Below are positions 43,774-54,089 of a DNA stretch of 64,000 nucleotides, one piece after another (position 1 is the stretch's first letter; the number at the start of each line of letters is the position of its first letter). This DNA is from Microdochium bolleyi (Eukaryota > Ascomycota > Sordariomycetes > Xylariales > Microdochiaceae). The notes under the pieces were generated by a model that saw only the letters and a program-made list of their open reading frames with translations, was not told the origin of the DNA and did no database searches. The position numbers and the translations under genes were made by a program. The DNA lies in assembly GCA_001566295.1 (NCBI GenBank), contig KQ964266.1, positions 62,001 to 126,000 of the forward strand. Reading direction: 5' to 3'.

Positions 43774-44834
43774 AGGGATACCTAATCTCCTCTCCCAGGG
43801 AGCAGCTGCTGTCGCACGCGACATCCACCTGCGCCGCCGAAGCAACACATTGGCTTGTCCAGCACGAAAGGCACGCAGAGACTCTGTCCATCCCTGGGTC
43901 CGCCCTTGCGACGCACCAATGTGTCGCTGCCCGGCCCTTTGCATGGCCCAGCCCCTTGGCCAGCGTGGATCACGAGCGGTCTCCAGCAACGGCTATCACG
44001 GCTGCCGCCACCTTTGGGCCCGTTCCCGTCCGCCAGAGGTGAACTAACAGTCTCTCCCCCGTCGGCCCAATGGAAGGAGAAAAAAAACCGGGTGGTCAAC
44101 CGAAGAAAGAAAGCCCGCAACAATCGACCGAGCTACAGTGGAGGCGCCGAAATGAGTTGTCGTACCATGCAGCCCCGCCGCCGCCGCGCCCCGTCAGCTT
44201 ACGAGGGCGGCAAAGTCTCATCCAGCGACGACGGGCGATCCCATCAGTTCTTGACCTTGCTGGGGAAAGGGACCTTGGAAAACGCCCCCGCACCTTTGAC
44301 TGTGTAAGATTTGCTCGGATCGTCGGCGGCTGCTGCACACGTTCTGCAAGCACCGTGGATTGAGAGAGAGAGCGTTCCCGGGCGCCCCCCCACTCGTTGC
44401 TGAGGGGGTCTCCTGCGCCGCCCGCACCTCGTCGGATCGCCCTTGCGCCCGAGGTCTTGCGTGCTCGATGTTGCTCATGTGCACCAAAATGACAACATAG
44501 CCGCTGGCCCACCGTGTTGCGTCGAGCACGACGACTGCACGAGACTCTCACAGTCAATCAGGGGCATAGAACAATCGAACCAGCAGGACGCGTGTTGCAA
44601 TGCGAAGAGTGTGTGAAGAATTGTTGTATTGTACGATCCGTGGATTCGTAATTCAAATATGCAAATGCAATGTCATTACCGACAAAGTGTTGTGTATCCC
44701 ATGATATACCCATCGCTCTCGTTCCATTTTCCGTCATTCCCCTTCACGCTAAAGCAGACCGCTGTCCAGCGCAGCTACCCAAGAAACACCGAAACGCCAG
44801 TCACGCATGCTGTCGACCCCTCGACCTCTGTTGA
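43774..44834. other. Convergent 3' intergenic region
   Basis: Between the small mitochondrial-type gene and the stop of the bZIP gene. No coding signal or repeat of note. Confidence 0.55.
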
Positions 44835-46548
44835 TCATGATGACGCGCTGGCGCTGTCCTTCTGTGCACTAGACTCCTTCGCCTTCTGACCCTCAAGGAG
44901 GCTAGAGACAGTGTCGGCATTACCACCATTCTTCTCCATGACGAGCTCGCGAAGCCACTTGTTTTCAGTCTCCAAGGTCGAAATGCGACCCTCCAGAAGG
45001 ACAATCTTGTCGGCGTACTCCTTCTGGCTCTTCTCGAGAGCTTGCTCGCGTGCCTTCTTCTTCACGCGGAAGCGCGCGCTTGCGGCGGTATTCCGCCTGC
45101 GCTTGTCCTCCTCGGCGGCCACACGGGACTGGTCCTCAAAGCTCATTTGCCGAGGAGCAGGGACCGTGTCCGCCTTGCGCTTCTCGCCAGGCTGAGCACC
45201 AGCGGGGACGAATTGGCTGTTGCGCTGCTGCGATGCATAAGTGGGCGCCGGCTGCAAAGGCTGCAGAGCGCTCAGATTTTCCGAGAATGCAGGCACGCCG
45301 GAAGATGTGTAGGGATTGAAATCGAATCCATAGCCGTCTGTAGTCATCGTGTTAGATGAAAATCGTGTGGCCATGATGCATCTGGTTGGCGGATGGAGAA
45401 GCCGAATGGCTCAGCTCTGGATAAAACTGGATGATTTGACAGGACTGGGTGATTTTGAGTGAAGCAGTAGAACGTGCGTGCGCGTGTGTGAAGTGTAGTA
45501 TCAAGTTGAGGGCATTCGCGGTTTTGGGCAGTCAAGTGTGTATTGGTGGATTGTATGGAGAAGAGAGCTTGTGATCTCTAGGCTCTCCGCCCGTGACGGC
45601 TCTTTGGCCTCGCACGTCAGATCACGGGATATTGCACCATCGCCCTGGAGGGCCATCGCTGTCCTGGCCGGGCAGGCCTAGCTTGGCAGCTCACAACGGG
45701 CGGTGGGCAGGACGGGACAGCCTGCAGGGAGGAATGCCACTCTATCCCAGATCCGAGTGGGTGGTGCCGAGAGTTCGTGGACACAGTGTGCCAACGGGGC
45801 AGCCGACCGAGTGATCATGGTGTGGGAGGTACTGGGTGTAGGGTGGGGGTTGGGAAGGGCGTGAGCCTCGAGAGAATGTGGTGTGGGTGGAGAAATCTCT
45901 CGCTGCTGCTTGCCGGCTGCTCAGCGCCGATGGCACTGCCAAGGCACTGCCATTGGACGATGAGTCGTCTCTGGCTCACCGTGACGAAAGCCCCACCATC
46001 ACAGTAGACACCACTCGGTGCTTGTGAGCGCGAAGTCCACGAGTTGCTCGCGCAGGAGGACGAAGATGACCCCGTCGTGCTCCAACTGATGACTTCGTTC
46101 AAATGGGAGGCACACGCTCTTGATGCCGGGGATGGTTCAGAGAAGAGCAGGGGTAGACAGGGCAACGGCTTCAGAAAGACACCGAAACATAGCGAAATCG
46201 GCCATGCCGAAACATACCCAGGTTGAAGTCGAATGTGGTGAGGTCCGCAAGAGGATCCGTGTTCGGCGGCGGCGCTGGCGTCGCAGCCTGCTTGATCATG
46301 GGCGTATTCGCAGGCACAGAAGGCCCCGTGGCGGCGGGGGTTTGCGCCGCGGAAGGGCTGGTGTGGTGCGCAGAGTTGGGAGTATCCCAGTCGACGAAGT
46401 TTGTGTTGGCGAAGACGGCGAGGTCCTCCTCGAGGTTGCCGGACGTATCCTCGGGAGAGGGCTCTTGCCTGATCTCGTTGAGGCTCTGCAAATACTGCGA
46501 CATGTTGACGTTCTGGCCGCGGCGGCCACCGGTGGTGAAGCTGCTCAT
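44835..46548 (-). CDS. metR: MetR/CYS3-like bZIP transcription factor (sulphur metabolism regulator)
   Basis: Exon 1 is 46548-46218 and exon 2 is 45337-44835, giving 277 residues. The 880-nt intron (45338-46217) has a GTATGT donor, a TCTAAC branch site and a CTACAG acceptor, and joins FDFNL to DGYGFDFNP in phase. The basic region DKRRRNTAASARFRVKKK (about 188-205) carries the invariant Asn193 and Arg201, followed by a leucine zipper (EQALEKSQKEYADKIVLLEG onward, to about residue 245). The sequence NTAASARFRxKKK plus ENKWLRELVxEKN matches CYS3 (Neurospora) and MetR (Aspergillus), which activate sulphur assimilation genes when sulphur is scarce. The exon 1 part (NMSQYLQSLNEI; NLEEDLAVFANTNF) also fits MetR N termini, and the 277-residue length is near MetR. 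An in-frame ATG just inside the intron end (45374) could start a short form. Confidence 0.86.
45338..46217 (-). other. Long 880-nt intron of the metR-like gene, possible internal promoter
   Basis: This intron is about ten times the length of most others here. Its last 37 bases contain an ATG (45374) in frame with exon 2, so an unspliced or internally initiated RNA would encode a 179-residue protein with an intact bZIP. At 45930-45953 it holds a symmetrical element, ATGGCACTGCCA followed by AGGCACTGCCAT, i.e. two GGCACTGCC units bounded by ATGGCA and TGCCAT. Confidence 0.6.
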
Positions 46549-48910
46549 CGTTGCTTTTTGTCCCGTCCTGTGCGGGTATGCAGGAGGCAGATGAGCGGTG
46601 CACGGGGAGTCCTGGGCCCTGCTCGCGAGTAGCCGGAGTTCTCTGCTCGGTTGGTGTTGTGTCCGCGCGCGCGCGTTTCGATGTTTTCCAGTGTTGTCCG
46701 GTTGATGGGCGGCAGTGGTTGTGGGAGTGGTGATGGTGCGGTTGTGATGAGGATGTGGAAAGATTGAAAAGGCGCAGCCGGGCCAGTGCCGGAGCAAGAG
46801 AACAGCAGGCATGCGAGTGGGCTGGTCTTCCCACGGCTGCGGGTGGGATCTCTGCAGAGTGGGAGGGCCAGAGGCTGAGAGGCCCAACCCTAGGAGCGGG
46901 TGGGGCTCCCTCACAACCCGCGAAGAGGAGCCGGCCATTCTCCCTACTCCGAGGACGGCCGATGCTCGACACGCCACGGGAAATCACCACGTCCCCTCTG
47001 CGCTGCGCACCACGATGCCATTCCAAGCACGCCTTTACCGAAGCCCCGCTGGGAGATCTCCCTTTCTCACCCGCCGAGCACCACTCGCACCATCGCAACA
47101 GATCGCTCGTCCGCCTCTTAGGACCTACCCGTCTCGTGTGGACAGATTGTCGACTTCGAAGATGCTTCCTCACACCCGGCCGCCAACCTAGGAGTTGATT
47201 GGTAAGGTTACCTGCCAAAAAGTCTGATTCGGAACACCCGACACCACAACTGCTGGTTCCGAAATGGGGGACTGCAGCGGAAGGGCGTGTGCGGGGCACT
47301 CTTGCATGGGGAGTGGGGAATGCAGATGCATTGCGTCGCAGTTGAGCAGTGACGCCCGCTCCCGCGGCGCTTCCACAAGCAATCGCCATCACAGGGTTCA
47401 ACCAGCAAATCGTGCACGTGGTTGACGTCAATATTCGCCCGTGGCCTGGCCTGTCGAGAGGCTCACACCCCACGACCTCTGCATGCACGCTGCGCTTTTG
47501 CACGCGCCCGCGGTTAGGAAACAGCATCATCTCGAGCCGGAGACGTTCGAATGCTCCATACCTTAGACAGCACAGCCTGTCCCCGTGGAGAGCAGAGCCT
47601 TGTGGAGAGACTCGTCCAGTTTCCGTCTCAGGCCCCATTCTTCGGCTCAGGGCCTTTAATTCCGCCGCCGTTCCCCCGAGGTGAAATCAATGATGCTTAA
47701 TAATGTCCATTTCGTACCCCCCACGACTGCCTGCGGGGCCAAACTGTGGCTGGCAGTCTTATTGGACACGGCAATTGCTTGACTGCACACAATTACTCCG
47801 TACTGCCTTCTGGACTTGTGCAGGAGAGCCTGCATCAGCGTGTTCACATGGACGCGACGAGTTCGAAGACACTTGCTCGAGGCCTCATGTTGCAGCACGT
47901 TGAGGACATGGAGCGTCGAGGCCAACAAAGCAATGAGTTTCCGAACAGGCCGGTGCATCCCGGAGAGAGCCGTTGTCGGTGCGTGAAACACTGGCGGCTG
48001 TTGTCTTCGTGGCACGATGATCAGCGCGAACGTGCAGCAACACGAGCACATGTGATTTATCAGCACCCAAGCCTCGCAGCGGAAACCAATTCCCACTGAT
48101 CCCTTGCACGGGCAAGGCAGCTGTGCGACATGGCGAAGCTTGCATGGGATTGGCATAGTCCAACCCGGATAGGCTTGCCTGATTCGACCATGGACCAGGC
48201 CGGCGCACACCGTGTCAACTGCGGGCGACGTGGTATGGCCGGACTTTTTGGGGGGTTTCGGCATCATGAAATCACGACCTTCTCAGGGTCTATTGCATCA
48301 TGACTATGCCCCTCCTCCGGCTTGCCCTTTGTGGGAACGGCGTTACCAGCCTCGCCAGGCATCGCGGAGTCTGTCTGCGACGATTGGTGCAATGAAATAT
48401 CTAGAACAAGCTGCAACTTCAGGCATTCGAGGACGGCTCCAGAGCAGCAAACGACGATCAGACTTCCTGTGTAATACCGAGGCGATCCAACACGGCCTCG
48501 GGGTTAGGTAGGATCGACCCTGACTTTCTGTGGACGAGCAGTCTTCAGCCACGAGCTCTGGGGCGCATTTAGCAATAGGCACATGCAAGATGTCGCCGGC
48601 ATCGAGATGAATGTGTGTATGTATGGATGAATTTCCAGGCCAACTCTCGGCTGAACGTGGCTGGTGCCTGTGGCGGTCGATTCCCAGGCCATCGTGGCTT
48701 TGCATCGAAGCTGACTCAGCCTATGCTCATGGGGAGAATGGACCCTCGAACTCTTGGCGCCTCGCTGTTGACAGCCAATTGCAAACATGTGGGGTCAACG
48801 GCACTGAACGCGTGTGAGACGCGGATACAGCTTCACCCATCGCAGGCCCGCGACAGCAAGATGATTCCTGGGGCTCGCCGCCGCCGCCGCCAATCGACTC
48901 ACAACATCCC
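46549..48910. promoter_or_regulatory. Divergent intergenic region between the metR-like gene and chl4
   Basis: About 2.4 kb. A perfect ACGCGT (MCB core) lies at 48808-48813, 98 bp before the chl4 start codon, with a second GACGCG a few bases later. The rest shows only chance ORFs, including part of a 607-codon minus frame overlapping metR exon 1 in another frame. Confidence 0.5.
48808..48813. promoter_or_regulatory. Candidate MluI cell-cycle box upstream of chl4
   Basis: ACGCGT, the MBF (Mbp1/Swi6-type) core, sits 98 bp upstream of the chl4 ATG, a plausible position for G1/S control. The hexamer also occurs elsewhere in the window by chance. Confidence 0.4.
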
Positions 48911-50617
48911 ATGGCGCGAGTATCCGTGCCCACGGCCCTGCGACTGCCCTCGTCACTGCGCGTAGAGGCGAGCCATCCGGCAGTTGTCAAGGCCCTCAAC
49001 AGGCTCTCCCGCCCGTCGCTCTTATCGATTGTACTTGACTGGCTCGACGACAAGAACCAGAGCATATGCCCGCCGCTGCTGCGGCCCGCGGAGCTCGACG
49101 AGGACGGCGGTGTCGAAGATGACCTGTATCTGGACGACTTCTACCCGCCAGCGCGTTCCCTCGATGAGCTGCAGGAGCTGTATACCGACCTCCAGGAGCG
49201 CAGGGGCGGCAAGCGCGAGGTCGTCGACCGCATAGTCGAAGGGGACTGGCGGGAAGGGCTCAGCCTGTACCAGCTTGCGCTCGTCGACATCCAGTATCTC
49301 TACGATCACCCGTTGTCGCTGAAATGGGGCGCATACCGCATCCAGCCGCTGCAGCCGCCGCTTGATGAGGCCGCGGCAGAGGCGCCGGAGAAGGTCAACA
49401 AGAAGTCCCTTGCGGTGCCGCGCTTCCATCCGTCGACATTCCTGCAGAACCTGCAGGCCGAGGTGCTACCCGACGTCAAGGCTCACTACCAGTTCGAGCG
49501 CCACAGGAGCCTGCCGCTCTCGCTGCTCCGCATATTCGTCCTCGACTCGCCCTATGCGACGTCCTTGGCCGTGGCGTCCTCGAGTCGCAACCGCGGCGGC
49601 CTCTCTGCGCCGACAAGCTTCGACGCGTCGAGGACGATATACCTCGCCTTCCCGGATGCCGCGCCGTACATATACATCAGCAAGAGCACGACCACGGGCG
49701 CCACAACGACTGGCGACACGAGGAGCCTGCGGAGTCTGCTCATCGACGGCGTGCCAAAGGCCCTGTCGAAGCCCAAGGAGCGGTACGCGCTCGCGCCCGT
49801 CGGACTGAGCACCAAGAACCTCGACGCTCTACTCTCCGCGAAGGGGTCAGGGAGAACGAACGCCGCGGGCGGCGGCTGGGGCATCTACGTCGAAGACAAG
49901 AAGACCACCGAGAGCCCGCTCAATGCGGTGTTGCCGACGCCGCCGCCTTCCGCGGACGAGGAGAGTCCACTGGACCGCGACGCACCGCCGCAGCACCAGC
50001 AGCAGCATTCTGCGCTGCCCACACGCAAGAGGCCGAGGAGCAGCGATGTCGTAGTCTCAAAATATGAGCGGGAGATGAAGCGGCACAAAGCCCTGGCGAG
50101 AGCCCGATTCGGCACGTCAGGATCTGTGGACGATGGCAAGGGGATTGAGAGGCTAGACATTGTCATCGAGGATTCATTCCCACAAGTGGCAACAGCTGCG
50201 GCGGATAACGACCTGTCCGACGAGGACGAGGACGATGACGGCGACGAGACCAACAACAACAGTAATAATGACATCCAAGGAGGACCCAACCACTCCTCAT
50301 CTAAACCCACCCGCGGCAGGCGAAGCACGCTCGATATAACCTTCATCCAGGAGCAGGCCGCCGCCGACGCGGAAGCCGAGGGCGGGGCCGAGGCCGACGA
50401 GGACGCCGAGTTCGCGCGCGCCAGCGCCGGGTCGTGGCGGCCCAACGTCCGGCTGACATTCCACGGCCCGCACGTCTTCGCGGGCGTCCGGCAGCTCGTC
50501 GAGGCGGGCGTCGTCAACGGCGAGCGCATGCCGGGCTGGCTCACCGGCGAGGAGGGCGTCACGATCGGCGCGGTGCGCAGCGGGAGGATACGCGGGCACA
50601 AGGGCTCGGGGCTGTGA
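48911..50617 (+). CDS. CHL4: CHL4/Mis15 (CENP-N family) kinetochore protein
   Basis: Intronless ORF of 568 residues from ATG 48911. The N terminus, PTALRLPSSLRVEASHPAVV then KALNRLSRPSLLSIVLDWLD, is characteristic of the Chl4/Mis15/CENP-N family, with the N-terminal helical (pyrin-like) domain continuing through WREGLSLYQLALVDIQYLYD and SLKWGAYRI. The middle (about 165-300) matches the second CENP-N-like domain, including PFRIFVLDSPY-like LLRIFVLDSPY. An acidic and Asn-rich linker (DLSDEDEDDDGDETNNN, about 436-452) precedes the C-terminal segment NVRLTFHGPHVFAGVRQLVE, also typical of Chl4, which in yeast pairs with Iml3. Family role: inner kinetochore (CCAN/Ctf19 complex) that binds CENP-A nucleosomes. 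The gene is divergent from metR and converges with the TatD gene. Confidence 0.88.
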   Translation: MARVSVPTALRLPSSLRVEASHPAVVKALNRLSRPSLLSIVLDWLDDKNQSICPPLLRPAELDEDGGVEDDLYLDDFYPPARSLDELQELYTDLQERRGGKREVVDRIVEGDWREGLSLYQLALVDIQYLYDHPLSLKWGAYRIQPLQPPLDEAAAEAPEKVNKKSLAVPRFHPSTFLQNLQAEVLPDVKAHYQFERHRSLPLSLLRIFVLDSPYATSLAVASSSRNRGGLSAPTSFDASRTIYLAFPDAAPYIYISKSTTTGATTTGDTRSLRSLLIDGVPKALSKPKERYALAPVGLSTKNLDALLSAKGSGRTNAAGGGWGIYVEDKKTTESPLNAVLPTPPPSADEESPLDRDAPPQHQQQHSALPTRKRPRSSDVVVSKYEREMKRHKALARARFGTSGSVDDGKGIERLDIVIEDSFPQVATAAADNDLSDEDEDDDGDETNNNSNNDIQGGPNHSSSKPTRGRRSTLDITFIQEQAAADAEAEGGAEADEDAEFARASAGSWRPNVRLTFHGPHVFAGVRQLVEAGVVNGERMPGWLTGEEGVTIGAVRSGRIRGHKGSGL

Positions 50618-51051
50618 GACCTTTGGCTTCCCGGTGCCGTGGGTTTTTTGTTAGATCTCTCTCTCCCCTTGTTGCTGATGTTGTCGTTGCATTCTGGGCT
50701 CGCATGGCGTTGGATGGCTGGGTTTTGTTCAATTGTTGTTTGCTCCGTTGCGGAGCAATCAGGCTGCGTGGTTGATGACGGATGGGTCTTTATATTACAT
50801 ATAGAGGACTTGCCGAGAGTTTTCAGGGTAGTCCTGCTCTTCTCTTGGAACAAACAGGGCTCACTTTCCCCCTATGGTTACGCGTGTCGAGTATATGCGG
50901 CGCTGTGAATCATTTACTATATCGATCATGACGGTCTATCTATATCTCGCGGACCCATGGCACACTGTTGCGAACACGACACCAGTGTCAGTGCCGGTCG
51001 CGTCTATGTGAAACATCCTGCTCTACGTCTCCTACAGTCACAGTGATCGAT
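50618..51051. other. Convergent 3' intergenic region
   Basis: 434 bp between chl4 and the TatD stop; T-rich just after chl4, as expected for 3' UTR DNA. Nothing else seen. Confidence 0.55.
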
Positions 51052-52594
51052 TCAGTCCAGCTTGAAGACCCTGCTCGTGTTCTCCCACGCGGCCTCGCAC
51101 ACCTCCTCGACGCTCACGCCCTTGACGGCCGCGACCACGGTCGCCACGCGCTCGATCATGCACGGCTCGTTGCGGCTCTTGACCATCGCGCCCTCGACCC
51201 ACTTCTCCTTCTTGACGGACTTCCACCGCTCGGGCACCTCGGGCTCCTTCTTCTGCTGCTGGGGCGTGGCGGGCTTCCGTCGGGGTTTAGGGCCGGCGGC
51301 ACGTGATGACGGGGTGTTTGTACCGTTCGAGTTTGTCGTTGTGGTGGTTGTGGTCGTAGTGGTTGTGGCTGGGTTAGGTGACGCTGAGCCCGGCGTGGAT
51401 GATGCCTGCGAGTCGGGTGCGAGAGATGTCGACGCCAGTGCTGCCGTGGCGGCGGCGAGCACCGGTGTCTCGCCGGCTTGCCGTGTCTCGGTGCTGCCAC
51501 TGGTAGAAGCAGCCGCGGCGACCGCCGCCTCCCTATCCGCATTGATCTTGCTGACGAGATACTTCCAGCCCTCGTGGCTCGGCCTCACCTCGCACCACGG
51601 CCCGTCGGTCTCGAGCATGAGCCGGTCGAGCTTGATCTCTTTGACGACCTCGCAGTTCTCCGCCGTCTTGAAGCTGCACCCGTTGGTCCCAATGTACAGG
51701 CCCAGGTCCATCAGCTCGCGCATCTCCTCGGCCGTGCCCGTGAAACTGTGCACCACGCCGCCCTTCTCGAGCTTCTCGAGCCTCGGGCCGAACTTTTCCT
51801 TGAGGAGCGCGACGAAGTCGGCGTGCGCGGCACGTGAGTGCAGGAACAAGGGCAGCTGCGGGGACATGGAGAGCACGAGGTCCAGCTGCGCGGCGAAGGA
51901 GTGCAGCTGGACCTTGCGCGAGCAGTAGTGCAGCCTATCGTAATCGAGGCCGAACTCACCGAAGGCCACGAGGGCCGTTGGCGAGGAGGAGGACTGCTCT
52001 TCGCTGATGAGAGAGCGGAGGGAGGAGATCACTTGTGCGGTCCGCTTTGGGCAGGCCTCGTGGTCTTCGGGAATGGGCTGCGTGGGATCCGGGTCGCAGG
52101 GCATGCTGTGACCGTCGGCCTCGTCATTGTCGCTGGCGGGAGGCTTGCGGGAAGAGCTAAAGACTGAACTTGAACAGGGATGGATGCCCGCGGTGGTGTA
52201 GACCACGCCGGCTTCATCGTGAAAAGGAAGGGTGTCAGTCGGGGTAGCTGACTTCGGAAATCGAGAGAGGGAGTCCTACGGTATTCCTTCGCGAGCTCGA
52301 GTGCCTTTTTGGAGCTAGTGAGGTCTGAGCCAGTCACGATGAGCTTCTGGCAGCCGACTTCCTGAGCTCTCGATATGACGGCACTCAGGTCATCCGGGTG
52401 TCGTTGCTTGCCATGGTAGCGGCCACGGAAGATGGGGTCCGCCAGGTTGATACCGATCTGGACGAATTGTTAGCTTTATGAGAATCGCGCATTGTTATGG
52501 CATTCGAGGGAATCTCGAGATGAGGTTAGCTTACATCGATGTAGCGGGGGTTGTATGCAGACGCAGCCGTCTGGCCTTGGTTGTCTGACGCCAT
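51052..52594 (-). CDS. TatD-family metal-dependent hydrolase/deoxyribonuclease (TATDN1-like)
   Basis: Three exons, 52594-52535, 52457-52280 and 52211-51052, join in phase to 465 residues; introns are 77 and 68 nt. The start gives MASDNQGQTAASAYNPRYID, reading on to IGINLADPIFRGRYHGKQRH, which matches eukaryotic TATDN1 proteins, where FIDIGINLxDPxFxG replaces the bacterial N-terminal HxH region. Metal-ligand motifs follow in order: ALVAFGEFGLDYDR (Glu), PLFLHSRAAH (His), GGVVHSFTGT (His), and DRLMLETDGPWC (Asp). Between the Asp motif and the conserved C terminus (RNEPCMIERVATVVAAVKGV) is a low-complexity insert of about 110 residues with an 11-Thr run, unusual for the family. TatD enzymes are 3'-5' DNases linked to repair and apoptotic DNA degradation. 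Divergent from rnr1. Confidence 0.87.
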
Positions 52595-53062
52595 GTTCGA
52601 GAATGGGCAAACCCTCAAACCTGGCAAGATGTAGGTGGTGGGACAGGAAAATCTGCAGCGCAGCAGCCGTGGTTGGAGACGTCTTGATATGATACTCATG
52701 AATGACGCTTCATAGAGTCGGGCTTACATCCATATCCCATAAGTTGAAGTGCTCTATCTGGGGTTGATGAGTCAGTCTGTGATCTAGGGCTGGAAACAAG
52801 ACCCGCCAAGGGTCATCGCACAGCGTCGCAGCGGCGAGACCTTGCAACGGGCTCTCACGTGCTCTCGTGGCCCAGCGGACGGCCAACAAGCATTTCCCAA
52901 GGGTTCGGTGGGGGCAGACTGACTCACGAGCTGAGGCTTTGTTATGCACAATCATGCGAGCCGGTGGCCGTCCACGAATGCACAGGTGTGTCTCTGGTCT
53001 GAGGCGGGCGTCGAGGCTCGATCTGAAGTGGGGTGCCACTTTACGCGCTCTGCATCCACTTA

Positions 53063-53068
53063 ACGCGT
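53063..53068. promoter_or_regulatory. Candidate MCB element, distal, upstream of rnr1
   Basis: Perfect ACGCGT, 1.0 kb upstream of the rnr1 ATG and about 470 bp upstream of the tatD ATG. Confidence 0.35.
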
Positions 53069-53561
53069 GGAGGGGCGCCTCGCTGCGGCTCCAACACATG
53101 CCACCTCCGAGTACTATGCAGAGGCACCGCCAGGCCCACGCTCCCGGTGGTGTCTAGATTACATGGCAGGTATATCCAAAAGACGACTGCGTCTTGAGAC
53201 TGTTTCTTGGGCATGCTGCTGCCTGTTGCAGTGTCAACACAGCATGACGACGCTCCGTCAGCCGAGACAGAAGCCACCCTTGGGAACAGCGGAGTTCAGC
53301 TGGGGGGCCCTGGAACACCCCGCGGCCATTGGCACGGCGACAATGTTGGCAAAACAACAATGAACCACAATTTTACCAGAGGACAGACGTCCGAGCTCTG
53401 GCAGAAGCAACCGTCGCGAGACATCTCGATCAATGCCTCGGTGGCCGATGACAGTGCCCAGGCCAGGGCAGTCTAGTGTGGGCGCATGAGGCTCTTGTCC
53501 ATGGGCAATCTCGACAACATGCTCCCTCGCTTCGAAAGAGGCTAAGGCAGGGCTGGTTGCA

Positions 53562-53567
53562 ACGCGT
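53562..53567. promoter_or_regulatory. Candidate MCB element, proximal, upstream of rnr1
   Basis: Perfect ACGCGT, about 525 bp upstream of the rnr1 ATG and roughly 250 bp upstream of the TATA-like element. Confidence 0.42.
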
Positions 53568-54089
53568 CTGGCGGTGGGACTTTGGATGGCCAGAGCTAGA
53601 GGGTGGTAAACACAGCTGATAAATCAGGGCGCATCATCGCCCGGCCGATGCGGCGGTTAGGGGTGTCCACTGCAAGGGACAGGGGCAGATCCTGGCGAGC
53701 CTCTGCACCCGCCAGGCACTTTCGCCAGTCCTCTGTCAGCGTACCTGAAGGTACATAGTGGGCAACACGCGCTAAAGTGCCTGCGACGCGGTCGGAGCGC
53801 GCCTTCGCGTCTGCACTTTAAAAGAATCCCGCCTGCAGCTGCATGTGAGCCCGCATCCCTTCCATCAACACATCCCACCACAACCACATCACGCCACCAC
53901 GACAGCGACACTCCAGGTCCTGTCTTTTTCCGCAGACGCAGCACAGTCTGGGATATCACAAGCCAGCATCTGCACTCTCGGCTTGTCAACGGAGACCTCG
54001 TTGTCACCGCTGCATCTCTCTTCACCGCTCGCCACCACCGGGCTCCTAATACCACCCTCGACGGGTATCACCACACATCCCCTTCCACA

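Larger units (their letters stand above)
52595..54089. promoter_or_regulatory. Divergent promoter region of tatD and rnr1
   Basis: Two perfect MCB cores (ACGCGT) occur at 53063-53068 and 53562-53567, with near matches ACGCGC at 53767-53772 and GACGCG near 53785. A TATA-like TTTAAAA lies near 53817, about 270 bp before the rnr1 ATG, followed by CA/CT-rich leader DNA. MBF control of ribonucleotide reductase genes is well known in yeasts, so these are reasonable G1/S elements, although unproven. Confidence 0.5.

Noticed and set aside
45815..47638. 607-codon minus-strand ORF
   Set aside because: It overlaps metR exon 1 in another frame and extends across its promoter. The residue pattern is not protein-like, whereas the overlapping metR frame has clear homology.
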